Shown piece after piece: positions 1-12,733 of a DNA stretch of 64,000 nt (position 1 is the first letter of the stretch; each line of letters starts with the position of its first letter). The notes under the pieces were generated by a model. The model had not been told where the DNA came from. It saw nothing but the letters and a program-made list of their open reading frames with translations, and did not search any database. Both the position numbers and the translations under genes were made by a program. The stretch is from Chalciporus piperatus (taxonomy: Eukaryota; Basidiomycota; Agaricomycetes; Boletales; Boletaceae): contig JBBPTG010000084.1 in the NCBI GenBank assembly GCA_038093975.1, positions 53,159-117,158 on the forward strand, read 5' to 3'.

Positions 1-532
1 GGTCCATGAACGAAGGAAGGTCGTATGTATCGTGTTTGAAAACCTTTTTCAGCGGGTCTATGGTCTCCCTGAGCCTGGTCGACTGATGGACGATCTTGAG
101 AGCCGTCATGCGAAGACATAGGGAATACACCGCGACGAATCCTTCTCGGGTCATACGGTCGTAGAGTAAGACAGCAACATCAAACAGATGTCTCTGCAAA
201 CAGAACCTGATCGAGCGCATGAACGCCATGGAACGATACGTGTTGTAGAATTTGGAGTCGGAGAGTCTATCCATGAAGTAGGAGGTGAGTGTATCGGCGC
301 GAGGGGTGAGGAGAAGTCTGTCTGCGCCCAAGAGAAGATTGTTGACCTGGGCTCTGTGAATCTTCTGCACAGATGTACCCTCCCTGGATGATGTCTTGGG
401 TGATGGCTGCTTGGAAGGACCAGCAACCGGCTGACGAGAGTGCATGAACTTGGACGATACAAGAGCGGTAAGAGGTCGGATATTTCGAATACGAGATGGA
501 TGTAAAACGCGGCGAAGGCTCGTAGGAAGCAT
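1..532 (-). CDS. Mitochondrial PPR-like protein, 3' part outside window
   Basis: The frame is open from an ATG at 532-530 to the window edge (177 codons), so only the N-terminal part is present. The first residues, MLPTSLRRVLHPSRIRNIRP, are rich in Arg, Ser and Leu with no acidic residue, as in a mitochondrial presequence. Around residues 118-130 there is a stretch (DVAVLLYDRMTREGF) with the look of a pentatricopeptide helix pair (A-x-x-L-Y-D-x-M-x-x-x-G). PPR proteins bind organellar RNA; that role is inferred only from this short motif and the presequence. The gene is divergent from thymidylate synthase, 202 bp apart. A different helical-repeat mitochondrial protein is possible. Confidence 0.6.
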   Translation of the reverse strand, partial: MLPTSLRRVLHPSRIRNIRPLTALVSSKFMHSRQPVAGPSKQPSPKTSSREGTSVQKIHRAQVNNLLLGADRLLLTPRADTLTSYFMDRLSDSKFYNTYRSMAFMRSIRFCLQRHLFDVAVLLYDRMTREGFVAVYSLCLRMTALKIVHQSTRLRETIDPLKKVFKHDTYDLPSFMD

Positions 533-734
533 CAGAGGTCGTCCACCGAGTCGTCCTTTGGTGGAGGAGGAGGTTAGACTACACTCCTTGCTAGTAATTT
601 GCTACACTCGAGCAAAATGATTAGCCCCTCCCAAGTATGTGACATCGATCACGTGCTTCGCAAGCGCTTGTGACAACTCGCGTTCCGGTTCGCGTGATCT
701 CCCTTGCATTCGACCACAATCCTCCACCTCCACC
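533..734. promoter_or_regulatory. Bidirectional promoter, PPR-like gene / thymidylate synthase
   Basis: These 202 bp separate the two divergent start codons and must hold both promoters and 5' leaders. The stretch just before the thymidylate synthase ATG is C/T-rich with CCACC repeats (about 720-734), a common context upstream of highly expressed basidiomycete start codons. No TATA box is obvious. Confidence 0.45.
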
Positions 735-1717
735 ATGGCCAGTGCAGTCACCACCCACGAAGAGCACCAATACCTCAACCTCGTCAAACGCGTCATCACC
801 GAAGGCGAATCCCGCGCTGACAGAACCGGCACCGGCACCTTGTCCATCTTCGCTCCCCCATCCCTCCGCTTCTCCCTCCACGCCGCCACTCTCCCCCTCC
901 TCACCACAAAACGCACCTACCTCAAAGGCATCATCGAAGAACTCCTCTGGTTTATCAGCGGAAAAACAGACGCGACCCTTCTCTCCTTGCGCGGGGTCAA
1001 GATCTGGGACGGAAACGGCTCCAAGGCGTTCCTCGAGCAGCGCGGGCTGGGACATCGGCGCGAGGGCGATCTGGGACCCGTGTATGGGTTTCAGTGGAGA
1101 CATTTTGGAGCGGCGTATGTGGATTGCGATACGGATTATAAGGGGCAGGGCGTCGATCAGTTGCAGGAATGCATTGATAAGATCAGGAACAATCCTACCG
1201 ATCGACGCATCATTCTCAGTGCTTGGAATCCGGCTGGTGAGTTGAATCGTCGGGTATGAGCGTTTCTGAGAGTTTGATCACGACCATGGCTCTGTCCCCC
1301 CTCCCCTTAGCGATCCCGCAGATGGCACTACCACCGTGTCATATGATGTGCCAATTCAATGTCCACATCTCATCCACTCCCGGTACCAAAAATGGTCTTT
1401 CTTGCCTGATGTACCAGCGTTCGGCCGACCTCGGTCTCGGTATCCCCTTCAACATCGCTTCTTATGCCCTCCTCACCCACATGGTCGCACATGTCACCAA
1501 CACCGAACCTCGCGAGCTTATCATTCAGCTCGGGGACGCACACGTTTACAAGGACCATGTAGAAGCACTTCAGACGCAGCTTAAGCGAGAACCAAAACCC
1601 TTCCCGAAGATCCGTTTCAAGAAACAAATCGATAATATTGACAATTTCGAGTATACCGATATTAAAGTAGAAGGGTATGATCCTCACCCGACGATACCGA
1701 TGAAGATGAGCGTGTAG
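735..1717 (+). CDS. CDC21: Thymidylate synthase
   Basis: Two exons, 735-1236 and 1311-1717, with a 74-nt GTGAGT...TTAG intron, give 302 aa, the usual length for a fungal enzyme. The enzyme methylates dUMP to dTMP with methylene-tetrahydrofolate, the only de novo source of dTMP. Visible signatures are the phosphate-binding RADRTGTGT near the N-terminus, [20 protein letters not shown], the catalytic Cys177 in MALPPCH directly after the intron, and the C-terminal [10 protein letters not shown]. Splicing restores the spacing NPxxxPxMALPPCH seen in other family members. The ATG at 735 is preferred because it opens directly into the conserved N-terminus ([16 protein letters not shown]). It is convergent with the SAMHD1-like gene. 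Confidence 0.97.
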
Positions 1718-1848
1718 AGATGTGTATGCATGTATGTACTGATCGATACCTAATAGACCTTGTTGTACACTGGAAATCCGACCACGTTCTAGCAAAGGGT
1801 AAGCAATAGATGAGAAGAAGGACAGTGACAGCCATGCAAACTTCGAGC

Positions 1849-4134
1849 TCAGGATGCATCTGCACCTTTCTCGGAAAGGCGCATACTCTTTTTCGGACGT
1901 TCATTGTCCAGGCTATCGCTGACATCCCTCCCCCTCTTACTTTTCGGTTTCCTCGTCGGCGACTCGCCCCTAAAGTTGGCCGGTACCTTGGTAAACTGGT
2001 TCTCCGAAAAGCTAGGCGTTCTTCCAAAGGACCGAGACCGACGATCGATACCCGGAGGCGCAGAGGCGGTAAGCGACAAAGCAGAGCTGACCTTGCGCGA
2101 AAACTCGCGAGGCGTCGTTGGTGGTGGGCTACCAGGTGGAGGCGTAAAGACTTCGACCGTTTGCGGGTCGCCTTGAGTAGTCAACTTTGCCGGATCAAAC
2201 TCATCGTTCTCTTCCTCGATGGCCGAGAGGTTCTTCAAGATGTGTCGGTAGGCAGCTTGAATGAGCCCGTGGAATCTGTTATCCTTGGTGAAGATCCTCA
2301 TCCACACCTCCGCGAACGAAGAAGGCATCAAGAGGGAGATGTCACTGTGGTCGGCCTTGCGACATTCTGAAATACAACATCAACGTCAACTCCTTACGCC
2401 TGGCGAGCTGCTCACCCTTGGGCTTCTGTTTCGAATAGAACCTGACCTCATCGAGCGGATTCCTCTCCTTCTGTCCATAATGCAGCGTCGAACACTCGAC
2501 TGCAATATGGCTCGGCTCGAGTTGCGCTACCAGCGCCTCGTCTACCCCCTCGAGCACGCCGGATTTGACCACCTCGACGATCTTCTCCGGCGTGATGCTG
2601 CCCTTGATCATATCCTTGTCCTCGTGCGAAAAGACCTTGAAATCGACAAGTCTGTACAAGTCACGCTGGCGCATGCGCTCGATGATAGCGCGAGCGCCCT
2701 CGAGCTCCTAAAACACCCGGGTGAGGTTTGTGAATTAGACCAACTCCGCAACCTACTTTCTCTGTCGACTCTTCAATCTTGTTCAGTAGGTAATCAGTTA
2801 GGTATACATATCGCTTTGGGTCTTCGACAAAACGAGCAATCTTCATATAGGGTTCAGCCTCGACAAGTGCGTCGATCACCATGTACTCGACGGACTTGGC
2901 TGTTAAAGATGAAACCTAACGAGCACAACACAGCGGACTAAAAACTCACTCGTTTTGTGGTTGTAAATCCGTTTGTGCAACGAGAATCTGGTATAAAACA
3001 ACTCATAGATCTGATTTGCGTCTTTAATATCATAGCATATCTGGTCTTCGACGACACGTGCAGAGTGAATAAGCCTCGAGGCAACATGAGTGTTACGCCA
3101 GCCAAGGATGAACCCCATGTCATTCTCACCTCGTGATCGAGACGTTCCCTCTATCTCCCACAGCGTGAGAGTCCCTTAAAATATAGTCGAATCTACCTCA
3201 CGGTCAATGAGATGAGGCAAGCAAAACGGCACGAGGCGATTCACTTATCGACGTCGAGGCCGTTTCGCTTATTCGCGACGATCTCAAACAGGAACGGCAT
3301 CCTGCGCCCCAACCTATCGTCCAGTTTTTTAGCACCGACGTTTAGCCCATGCCGAGCGCATCACTCACTCGCAACGCTTCCATTCACCAGCGATGAGCGC
3401 CTTGACGATAGACACTTCCTCGGGTGTGATGTCCAACTGATACGTCTCCACCATGTCATCGAACATCATCTCACTTGCTTGTTCATGCGTCCATTCCTTT
3501 CCTGGTCTGCAACGTGTTCATCACGGAAATGAAGTCCTGATTCATGTGCTGGGAACCAAGTGAGAGGACTTACAGAGCTATGGGGATGAAAACGCCATCC
3601 CAGACGTGTGACCAGGGACCGTGTCCGAGGTCATGGCAAAGACCCGCAAGTTCGACACACTCGATATGCTGGTCCGTGATGCCAAGAGAGGGATCCTTGT
3701 CGCGAAGATGTGTCGCCATCAGTCTAGCGAGGTAGCCAACACCTGTTTCGATTGTGGATGTTCAGATACTGCTGCTAGCAAGCACGCATATATGCGAGTA
3801 GGAACGCACCGAGGCAATGCTCAAAACGATTATGTGACGCTCCGGGAAATACATGGTAGGAGAGCCCAAGTTGCTTGATGTATCTCAGCCGCTGAAAGTG
3901 TTTGCTGGACGATATTCGGTTAGAATATCACAGACAGACGAAAGTGGATGACGACTGACGTATCGATGAATGAGCAAATCCAAGGCGAGAACGAGACTGT
4001 GTAGGATCCGCAAAAGGTCAGAATGATCGACGGATGAATATGGTCGTTGACTTGCCATAGTCGTGCACGCTGTCCTTGAATTGCCTCGTTTGTGTACTGC
4101 GAGCAGGGGCATCTGAATCTGGCTGGGAAGACAT
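1849..4134 (-). CDS. SAMHD1-type HD-domain dNTP triphosphohydrolase
   Basis: Eleven exons (4134-4056, 3996-3960, 3904-3810, 3742-3574, 3506-3369, 3301-3245, 3192-3130, 3074-2950, 2899-2757, 2707-2398, 2366-1849) give 577 aa in frame. The HD core is clear: [11 protein letters not shown], then ASHNRFEH (His68), [15 protein letters not shown] (His107-Asp108), and a later Asp in ICYDIKD that completes the metal site. Exons 8-10 match the SAMHD1 C-lobe ([33 protein letters not shown]). There is no SAM domain; the protein starts 26 aa before the HD fold. The last ~110 residues form a Ser/Pro/basic tail with TP/SP sites and a [12 protein letters not shown] nuclear signal, so nuclear location and CDK control are plausible. 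The family splits dNTPs to nucleoside and triphosphate. Intron 1 is GC-AG, and intron 10 is only 31 nt but required to keep the frame. Confidence 0.92.
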
Positions 4135-5417
4135 GCAAGCGATGGAGGAGGTGGGGATCGTGATGGGGGAAGGAAGAGGAAATGGACGTGGGGCAGACTC
4201 GCGTCCCCCAACTAATTTATCAAGTCGCGACCGCCAGACGAAAACGGTCCAATGACGAAATACGCTTGCGCCCACACGTGATCGGCGGAGACAACGGACA
4301 CGAACACCGACAACGCGACAATGATCACCGGGACCCACAAATATCATTGCCGGCGAATCTTGTACCATAATCGTGACGCATTTACCGTTCACAAGGTCAG
4401 ACCGAACGTATACGACGAACCCCAAACTCAAAATCTCGACAATTCCAAAGAAAACCTAAAGGCCTAAAGGTCGGAGGTACGAACCGGCGCTATCACAGTT
4501 GAAGGCCCTGGACTCTAGTCTCTGGCTCTTGATTCTACTACCCAGGTCCCAGTTCTCGTCTGTAAGCTACACTTGTCCTACGTCACACCACACACACGAC
4601 GTCACCACACTCACCTCGACAGGACCCTACGTCACACATGCTCTCCGGTATCAATGACGTAGGTCGTCTCGAGACACACACCCATATATATATCGGACTA
4701 CTCGCCATCCTGTACCTTGCCTTCTTTCTTCCCCTCCTTCCTCCCACCGATAACCAGCACGCACAGCGCACCCACAAAGTACTTTAATTGGTCTCGGTTG
4801 GTCCTAGGGTATTGTAGATGGATGAAACCCATCTTCCGTATCCCAGAACCACTCTAGACCCAACGCAAGTACGTCTGTCGTCAAAACTACTGATCACATG
4901 CACACACCCCTCGTGACGAATTCGAGTGAACATTGTGAGATGTAATTGCAGTACAAGAGGATAGTACAAATTGGATTCTAACGAATTTCATGAGTCGACG
5001 AAAGAAGGAAAGAAAGAAAGAAAGAAAGAAAGAAAGAAAAAGACGTCTATGTGTTGATGTCGTAGCGGTAGAGAACGCAAAGTACCCCGGTGTATGTATC
5101 ATTGTATGTATGTACACATGCCCATCATGCCATCCCCATGTCCCAAACAAAACAACGTGTGTTGAAAACGCAAAAGCCTCCTTCGAATTTTCGCAGGCGC
5201 AGACCCGCCCCCGAGTGACAGTAAACGGTCGATGCATCGATGCTTGCAGCTTGATGATTGTACAACAGTTTTTACACTCGACCGAAACCGACGTTTGGCA
5301 AACGCGCTGCCAAACTGATGAAGCTTCCCTTCCCTTGACCCCAAATCAAGAAAGAAAAGAGAGAAAGAAAAAACACGAAAAAAAGGATCACCCAGTTGTC
5401 GTCAGATGACGGCACGT
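4135..5417. other. Intergenic region, no gene seen
   Basis: This is the spacer between the start of the SAMHD1-like gene and the end of the GATA-like gene. It holds a TATATATAT stretch (about 4684-4693), CACA-rich sequence (about 4588-4625) and a GAAA microsatellite (5000-5040). Reading frames here are short, overlap one another and show no recognisable protein. Confidence 0.6.
5000..5040 (+). repeat. (GAAA)n microsatellite
   Basis: About eight near-perfect GAAA units lie just beyond the 3' end of the GATA-like gene; a second, less regular GAAA-rich stretch is at 5349-5380. Confidence 0.9.
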
Positions 5418-7757
5418 TCAATCGTCGTTGTCGCCTTCTGCTTTCATACTCGAGCCTCGGTTTTCAGCAGCATGAACAGCCTCCAACAGCTCTGCGTCCG
5501 CGTCCGCGTCACCGTCCGCATCTGGATCGCCCTCTGCGTCAGCCGAGGATTCATCAGACCCTCGCCGAGAATTCGATTGGGATTGCGAGTGTGTTGGGGA
5601 GGCCAAGTGTTTGACGACAGGCAGTGCAGCTATCGAGGTGCAAGCATTCGAACCATTTGCACGAGAAGACACCAACGAGCGAGTCTCACCGGAGCTCATC
5701 GGTCTACGAACCCTGTCTGCGTTTGCGCGTCTGTGGGAATCGTCATCATCGGTCTGTAACGTCGCAATGGCAGGTGGGGAAGGGGGGTCTCTCGTCCGCT
5801 CCCTTTGGGACTCGCTCGCACGGGGTGGGTGCAAAGGTGATGGCGCGAGAGTGGATGTTGGGACACGTTCGACTCTATCTGGTCGATCCCGGTCTCGTCG
5901 ATCCTTGGACATGAATGACTGGATTTGAGACGAGTGGCCAATGAGTTGCGTGCCCCCGGGTCCGATACCCGCATTAATGGGTATCGTGTCCGTTCGTGTT
6001 AATCGGGCTGGCATCGAATGAGTGTGAGTGAGAGACCCGACGGCAGCTTGACTGGCGTGTTGATTGATCTGAGATTGGGATTGGTTCTGGGAGTCCAACG
6101 TGCCTCGTCGCTCGACGCGTTTCATTTTCTTGCGACAACGATCGCAAACAGTTCCTGGCCCTTCTGGACCAGGTCCCCATTTCTCGACACACTTGCCGTC
6201 CTTGTAACGGCCGGTTAAACCACACTGACGACAAATGCGTTGACCCTGCGCATTCGTGGCAGGGTGTGGGGAGTGATGTGGGACGGGGGCTGGCATGGGT
6301 GCCGTTGCAGATTGAGGGAGGGAGATCGTCGGAGTGGGTGGGGGTGCCACGCTGTTCGTCGTAATGGGGGGAGTCGGTAATGCTTGCGATCCGTTCGCTA
6401 CGGAGGGGAGACGTCATTGAGTCGGAGACGACGATAACCAAGCGATTGCTTACATATTCCGGTTATGGAACCGGTTTTTCCTTTCTTAACAGGTGCTCCC
6501 GTGACAGGGGGCGCAAAGATATGCGTCTGATACATGCGCTGTTCTCCCGGTTGTTCCAATGGCCCGGCAGTCGAACTCGGCACGTGGTTTACAATGGAAC
6601 GCTGGGTGTTTAGCGAAGGGGCGTGATTGGGGTGTTGGTGGTGCGCGATAACGGCACGCGGTGATTGGGGTTCCCCGCGGGGACGCGGGTCGTCAGTTGA
6701 TGCTTCTAGTAACATCTCGTCGATCGAAAGCGATCTGTGCGACGAGCGAGATGACGATCTCGATTGGGTGTGGGAATTGGGATGACGGCTCGGAGGGGCC
6801 GCGAGAGGTGGTTGTAGCGTAAGGTGGGGAGAAGGGAGGTGAGAACGATGGGGATGGATGTCGATGTCGAGGGGTCGACCTCGAACGTGAGTCTACGACG
6901 ATCATCAATAGCGGCCGTGGTGGCAAACGAATTACACTTACGGAACTCGATCTAGGGTTATAATCGTGTTCATTACGCGAGCGTTTTGTTGGGGGCTGTC
7001 CTGGAGCCACCTGATACGACGGGTCGTCGAAACTACCCGAACGCGGTCTAATACGTGAGGATGTCGCGTTTTGGGGAGGGGGTGGATTGGGAATGCTGTG
7101 TGATGAATTGAAAGAGGAGGTGTATCGATGGGAACGATGACTAGTTGACGAAGGGGGTACGAGCATGATCGCTGGGCTAGGCGCAGAGGGTGTATGTATG
7201 GGTTGCTGATGGGGACCTGGGAGGGGAATTGGAGCGATGACGAGTTGACCGCCACCTTCAGCAACGAGACGAGTGAAGCCTGCTCTCGCATCTGCAGCGC
7301 GTAGTTCGATAACCTGAAGATAACGATTGAGCTCTTCCCAAGCTTCTGAAAGAACACGTCTTCTTGCGTCGGCTTCGTCACGGGCGTGTTCGGCACGATC
7401 GGCGCGTGCCTCGCATTCAGCGATGACACGTTGTGTGGCCTCGGAGATGGTGTGGGTGGACGAGGTGCTGTTGCCATTGTTGGGATTCGGAGGAGAAATC
7501 GCCGAAGAAGTAGCAGCTGAATAGGAAGCCAACAATTGCTCGGCCTTTTCGAGACGCTTTCGAGTTGCTGTGAGATCTTTTCTGCGGTAGCTTGCGGTTA
7601 GGAGCTGAGCGAGCTGAGCATTGGACTGGGCGGACGCGCTGCCGTTGGGAGATGGAATGGGAGGGGTCATCGAGGTGGTGTGGTTTATAAATGGCGGCAA
7701 GGGAACTTGAGGGTGATTGTTGATCGCGACAGATGCTGGCTGGGGTGAGACAGACAT
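5418..7757 (-). CDS. GATA-like zinc-finger protein with coiled coil
   Basis: Three exons (7757-6942, 6892-6454, 6397-5418) with introns of 49 and 56 nt give 744 aa. Residues ~50-165 are Arg/Glu/Ala-rich and look like a coiled coil (RKDLTATRKRLEKAEQLL; RADRAEHARDEADARRRVL). A single zinc finger follows: Cys474-x2-Cys477, then 25 residues including EKWGPGPEGPGTV, then Cys503-x2-Cys506 and a basic KKMKRVERR tail. The W-x-GP-x-G...C-x2-C half resembles GATA fingers, but the loop is longer and holds an extra Cys484. The rest is Pro/Ser/Gln-rich and disordered, ending in an acidic repeat (DADGDADADAELLEA) that could activate transcription. DNA binding is inferred from the finger. The specific regulator is not recognised. 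Confidence 0.82.
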
Positions 7758-10700
7758 GGCTGCACGTCGTCGTCGAGGACGATGACGAGGAACAGAACTC
7801 GACTCGGGATGGGGATGACGTCGTGAAGGGGAGGACGCCCTCGTCTGGGGAGAACAGATTTAGGGGAGGGAGAGGAGGCGGGGGATGTGGAGGCGGGGGT
7901 TTGAGAGAATGGTCAGGAGTTGGTTGAGGTTGATAAGAACTGGACGGCTGGAGCGGGTAGACAACCCAGCGGTGTGCCAGCGGATTTCTGAAATCGCGTT
8001 CGGCCGGCGTTTCCCCTCCCCGCGAGGTTACCACAATAATTGACCAATAATTGACAATGACATGCAGCGTTGGCGAGGCCTGGCAGGTTCCGTCCAAGAA
8101 TGGAAAATTCGACCTGCAATCGGCGCAGTACAAGTCACTTGACGCACAATGACCCCAAACACCCCCTCCATCCCGCCGCGCCTCCATCACGCCTCATCGC
8201 TTCCGCGAGGTTCATCTCACTCACCGCTGTCACTGCCAGTCTCACCCACAGACAACGTACCCACGCAGGATCCATCTACACTCGCAACCACCCGCCATTA
8301 TTTCTACTTCATTGTCCCGACTCCCCGTCTTTTCAACGACTTTTCTCGCCATGTGCTCGCGCCTCCCATTCCGAGCCATTCGTGATGGCGCCATCGACCG
8401 GGTTACACGTCGTCGCGTGTTTTCCCAGGTGATGTCGTCAACGTCCTTCGGGGTCTCTGCCTCGTGTCGGCGCTCGTCTTCCCCTCGTGCGTTCTTCTTT
8501 CGGACTTTTTCCATCACGTCCTCCTTTTGATCCAGCCAGATTCATCTCCTGCCAATGGCCTCGCGTTCTTCCCCATGCCCATCCATATCCTCACTCCCGC
8601 ACCCGCGTCATAGATACCACCTGGTAGCACATCCCGAGACTCTCTCCCGGCACAACACTTCCTTTCTCGGTGTGCTTCTCACCTTTCCTTCCTTTCCCTC
8701 GTCCCTGCACTCCCCAGCCCCCAAGTGCCTGTCTTCCCATCACCGCAGATCCATCACTGACATCACCTCATACATACTTACACGCCCAGTTGAAACGTAC
8801 ATGATACATCTCGCTTGCCTTCCTCCCATGATTATTCGGGCTCGGCATCTAACAATTCCATTCACCCCTGTCATACCATACGTCAATCAAAACACGCCAC
8901 AGTCCACTGAATCCAACTCCAACGCATCTCCCAACCTCGACTCTCCACACTCTGGTGCGTCCCACTTCATCTCTTTCCCCCACATTCCCCGCGTTCAGGT
9001 CTAGCGTGCCGTGGCGTCCTTTGGGATTTTACAAATTACTTTCTGCCTTTTCTTATTTCCCCCTTGCATCCCATGGCCTCCCCCTCGGCGCGTGTCAATG
9101 TTCATTTCATTTCATTCTTCGCCTCTTGATTCCCAAGGTATCAACATCCTCGTTCATTCACCCTCTCGCGCCTCTCACACGCTGACACACCGTATTCTGC
9201 CGTCCCTAAACGGGCAAGGAAAGCGCCCGGATGTTCCCACCTTGTTTTTCCGGCGCCCCCTCTTCCCAATCCCGACACGACCCCGACTCGATTTCTGCCG
9301 CGTCCGACATCCGGCTGTGTCCGATCGACATCGGCTGTAGCAAAGTTTGTCGTTTTTTTTCTGATCGCTTCCCAACGAAAAAGAATGACATTCGAGCCGA
9401 GTCGCGACGCTGTCAAAGAAAATACGCATAAACTCCTCCCGACCGGTATACCGCACCGAATCAGACGGCGTTGAGAAACCTCCTCTTCGCGCCCACACAA
9501 AATCCACCAGCACGCTCCGCACGGCGCATCATGCACGCGTCCGTGCACGCACTTCCCTTGTACAGCTTACATATCCAAATTTCCGAGGGCCTTTTCGTTG
9601 TATCCTTTGCTCCACTGCTTTCATACCATTTCATCCCTGGAATGATTTCGTGGAGCGGTCCGGTCCATTTGTCTATCGCCGATGGTGCACTGCTTGTGTC
9701 CCCATCAAAGGTGCGACTGACATGCGGCATATGTCGATCACACAGCGTTAGTGGCGCACACGTGTTCTTCACTGACCCACGAACATCACGGCGTTGTCGA
9801 CGTCATTCCCGACTTCAGCTCAATGGTATTCGATATCGTCCTCTATCCTTGTTCATTTTCGAGGGTGAGCGACATGAACATGATTGTGCAACTGCGATTG
9901 TCGCTCTTCTCCGCCCAACTACGATTTACAGAAATTGGTCATGATCGCGATTCCAACGGCAACTGATCACAATGCCATGCACTGTTCATACATCACATCG
10001 TGCCGCGATTTCTCCCTCGGGTTCAGCTTGCACCGCATAAGGCAGTGTTGAGCGCGCGATCGTTCATCTTACTTACTTGCTGTACTGACGCCGCAATTGT
10101 CGTCATGCAGCCACGGAGTCGTTTACAGGCAGATCCTACCCACGATCGCTCGCTCGCCAAGGCGTCATTGTCGCGTGCTCATCCTGGAGTCACGGGATTC
10201 CGAGATACGGTAAGTATGCATGATCTGAAATCATCCAAATGTACACGAGGCGTACACTATCTCACCTACGTCATGATTTGTATGAAGGCACAGCCAAAAG
10301 TTGTATATGAAACGTTGCTTCGGCCACCATCAAGGAACTCAAACGCTTGTCCTCGACACCATGACTCGAATGAAATACGACCCATATAATGGTGTCCCAC
10401 CGGAAAGCAAGTAGGTCGGGATGGTCAACACGAGGCGTCGTATCGTCAATTGATGCCTTTGGACTTGAGGGGCTCCGCATGCTGGCTGGGTGCGTTGTAA
10501 GTTGACCTGAAACGTTTGTGTGCTCATCAAGCCGCGATTAGCAAAACACGTAAAGAGATCACTCGTGCAAACCATCTCACACCGGCCCGCCGATTCTTCC
10601 GTGCCATATACATACCCGCCCACCTTCTTGGCGCAATTATCAAAACTTGCCGGCTCGACGCCGACCAGGTGACCGGTGACCGGTGACCTCTCACAGTTTT

Positions 10701-12733
10701 CCAACTTCTTTTTTTGCGCGCTGAGTTGTGAACGCGCTATCCATCTTGTGCTTCCGTGGGGGGTTGGGAAGCGCCGACACGAGGCGCTTCCCGTGACCCC
10801 CGATCATGAATCATTCCCAACTAGGTTGAGGTTTTTTTTTTTTTTTTTTTTGAATCCATTAGTGTTAGGTTGAGGTTGACAGGACACTGTAACACACACA
10901 CCCCGGGGTGGGGTGCAGAACTGCAAACTGGTGAGCTACTGTACTTGTGTGTGTGTGTGTGTGAGCACCGCGCACAAGCGATTAGCTCGATTTCTGCCTT
11001 GATTTGTGAGTTGCCACTCGGTTCTACCAAATAGCCGTACGGACCTACCCCCCCCCCAAAAAAAAAGTCGACATTGAAACGTTGAACATTGACTTTTTAA
11101 ACTTTTTATTTATTTATTTCTTTTTTTCTGTCTGTCGCGTCTATCGATACGGTCTGTCCGTTGTCAGCGCCGCCATCACGAACAACACGAGGCAGGGAGG
11201 GGGGGTATGATATCCCGACGAGCTCGGGCGGTGGGTTGTTCCCATCTTGGTGCGCACACAAGGTCCGTTTTGGAGGAGATGTCAGGTGTTTGAACGGGGT
11301 CGTTAGGGGGGCATGGTGCGCCCGGCAATGCGTGCAGAGCCTTTGGCCCTTGGGGAGGTCACATCAATGGAATGATCAAAATCACGCAAGACTAAGGAGA
11401 CAAAGGGAGGGATATCGTGGTTACGGTCTCGGGTTCGAGAACTCGTAACCTATTGTCATTGTCAATATTAAATGAGCGATGTCGATCCTCGTTTCGCTTT
11501 GGACAAGAGTATCTGAGAATCTCTCAATTGTGTGGGGGCGACGTGCGATTTTTGATTTTTGATTATCGTGATGATGATGCTTGCAAGAGCTATGTAGCAG
11601 TAGCTGGCGTGTAATCACCCTCAGATCTTAGACTCTCGATCGTTTCATCGTGTTTGATCAGCGATGTTTTTCGCTGCCAGATGGACACGACTCGAGTGGG
11701 GTTGATCATGCATCATGATATTGATGGATGATGATGACGCCAGTACGCAACGATTGACATTTCGGGAGAGAGCGAATCGTATTGGGTCGAGTCACGGTCC
11801 ACGGAAGGGATATCGCTTTCTTTTCTCATCAAGGGGAGAGAGGAGGGCGCAGTGAGGGCGAAACATGCGTACATGGTGTCGTAGCTGAGTTCGCGGTGGG
11901 TACTACTATTTTCCTGCCACACCGCGGCGGCGGGCGTGCCTCTGAATGGAATGCTACTAGCACTTTCAGGTAACCTTTTCGGTTTTGATCTATCTCAAGG
12001 GGATCAGAGCTCTAGTTATGGAGTCAGTGGAAATTCGGATTCAGATTCGTCTTCGACCTTCAGTTTCAGGCTGTAAGATCCTCCGAGTCCGAGTCGAGCT
12101 GAGCTGGACGTGAGATGCCAAGTGGTGGCTACTACTCCGAACACGAATTACGCATGAACACGTACGTGGACAACGCGAGGCGCTCCAGAAGTTGAAGACT
12201 ACGACTCAGCTGTCGTTATCTCCCCCTTGACTCCGAGCCTGGGTCGATGATGGGCGAGTCAGAGCCAATCGATTCGATGTGTACGTTGCTAATAGTTCGG
12301 TATGTTCATGATGATTCTAAATGCAATTGTAACTTCTAATTTTGAAGTGGAAAAACGTGCGATGTTACGTCCTGCCCCTTGGAAGAGTAGGAACGACTGT
12401 CTTCCTACCCAAGGGCCTGCCTACGGGAGACTACGTCTTGCCAAATGTTAGCCGGGTATTTACCATGTTTGGTGCAGTAGCATCATCGAATTGATACCAT
12501 GCAGCTTCACTTCAGCTGGCAGAGCGAGTCCGCACTTCCGCCTACTACTAGGCTTCCTGCACGTGTAGATGGGCTCTCCATGTATACGGGCCGGTAAAGG
12601 GTGCACTCAGGGGTGCACATGCTTGGCCTGGCGCAATCATGATGGTGGCGAAGATCATGGTTGACAAGCGTTCTCAGTCAGGTATGCACTGTCAACATCA
12701 GCCATCTTCTGAACGTCCTCTTCCCCCTGCTTC
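7758..12733. other. Long region without a supportable gene
   Basis: About 5 kb upstream of the GATA-like gene. 7.8-9.5 kb is strongly C/T-rich on the plus strand, as in long fungal promoters or leaders. Many short frames occur on both strands, but none shows a recognisable motif, a splice series or a consistent frame. Simple sequence includes a T20 run (10832-10851), a (GT)n stretch (10946-10963) and short C and A runs (11047-11066). A long leader or non-coding transcript is possible. Confidence 0.5.
10832..10963. repeat. T20 tract and (GT)n microsatellite
   Basis: A run of 20 T at 10832-10851 is followed by (GT)n at about 10946-10963, separated by unique sequence. Both are plain simple repeats. 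Confidence 0.85.

Noticed and set aside
8070..9340. Series of plus-strand frames in C/T-rich sequence upstream of the GATA-like gene
   Set aside because: Low-complexity Pro/Ser/His translations that change frame every few hundred bases without splice signals.
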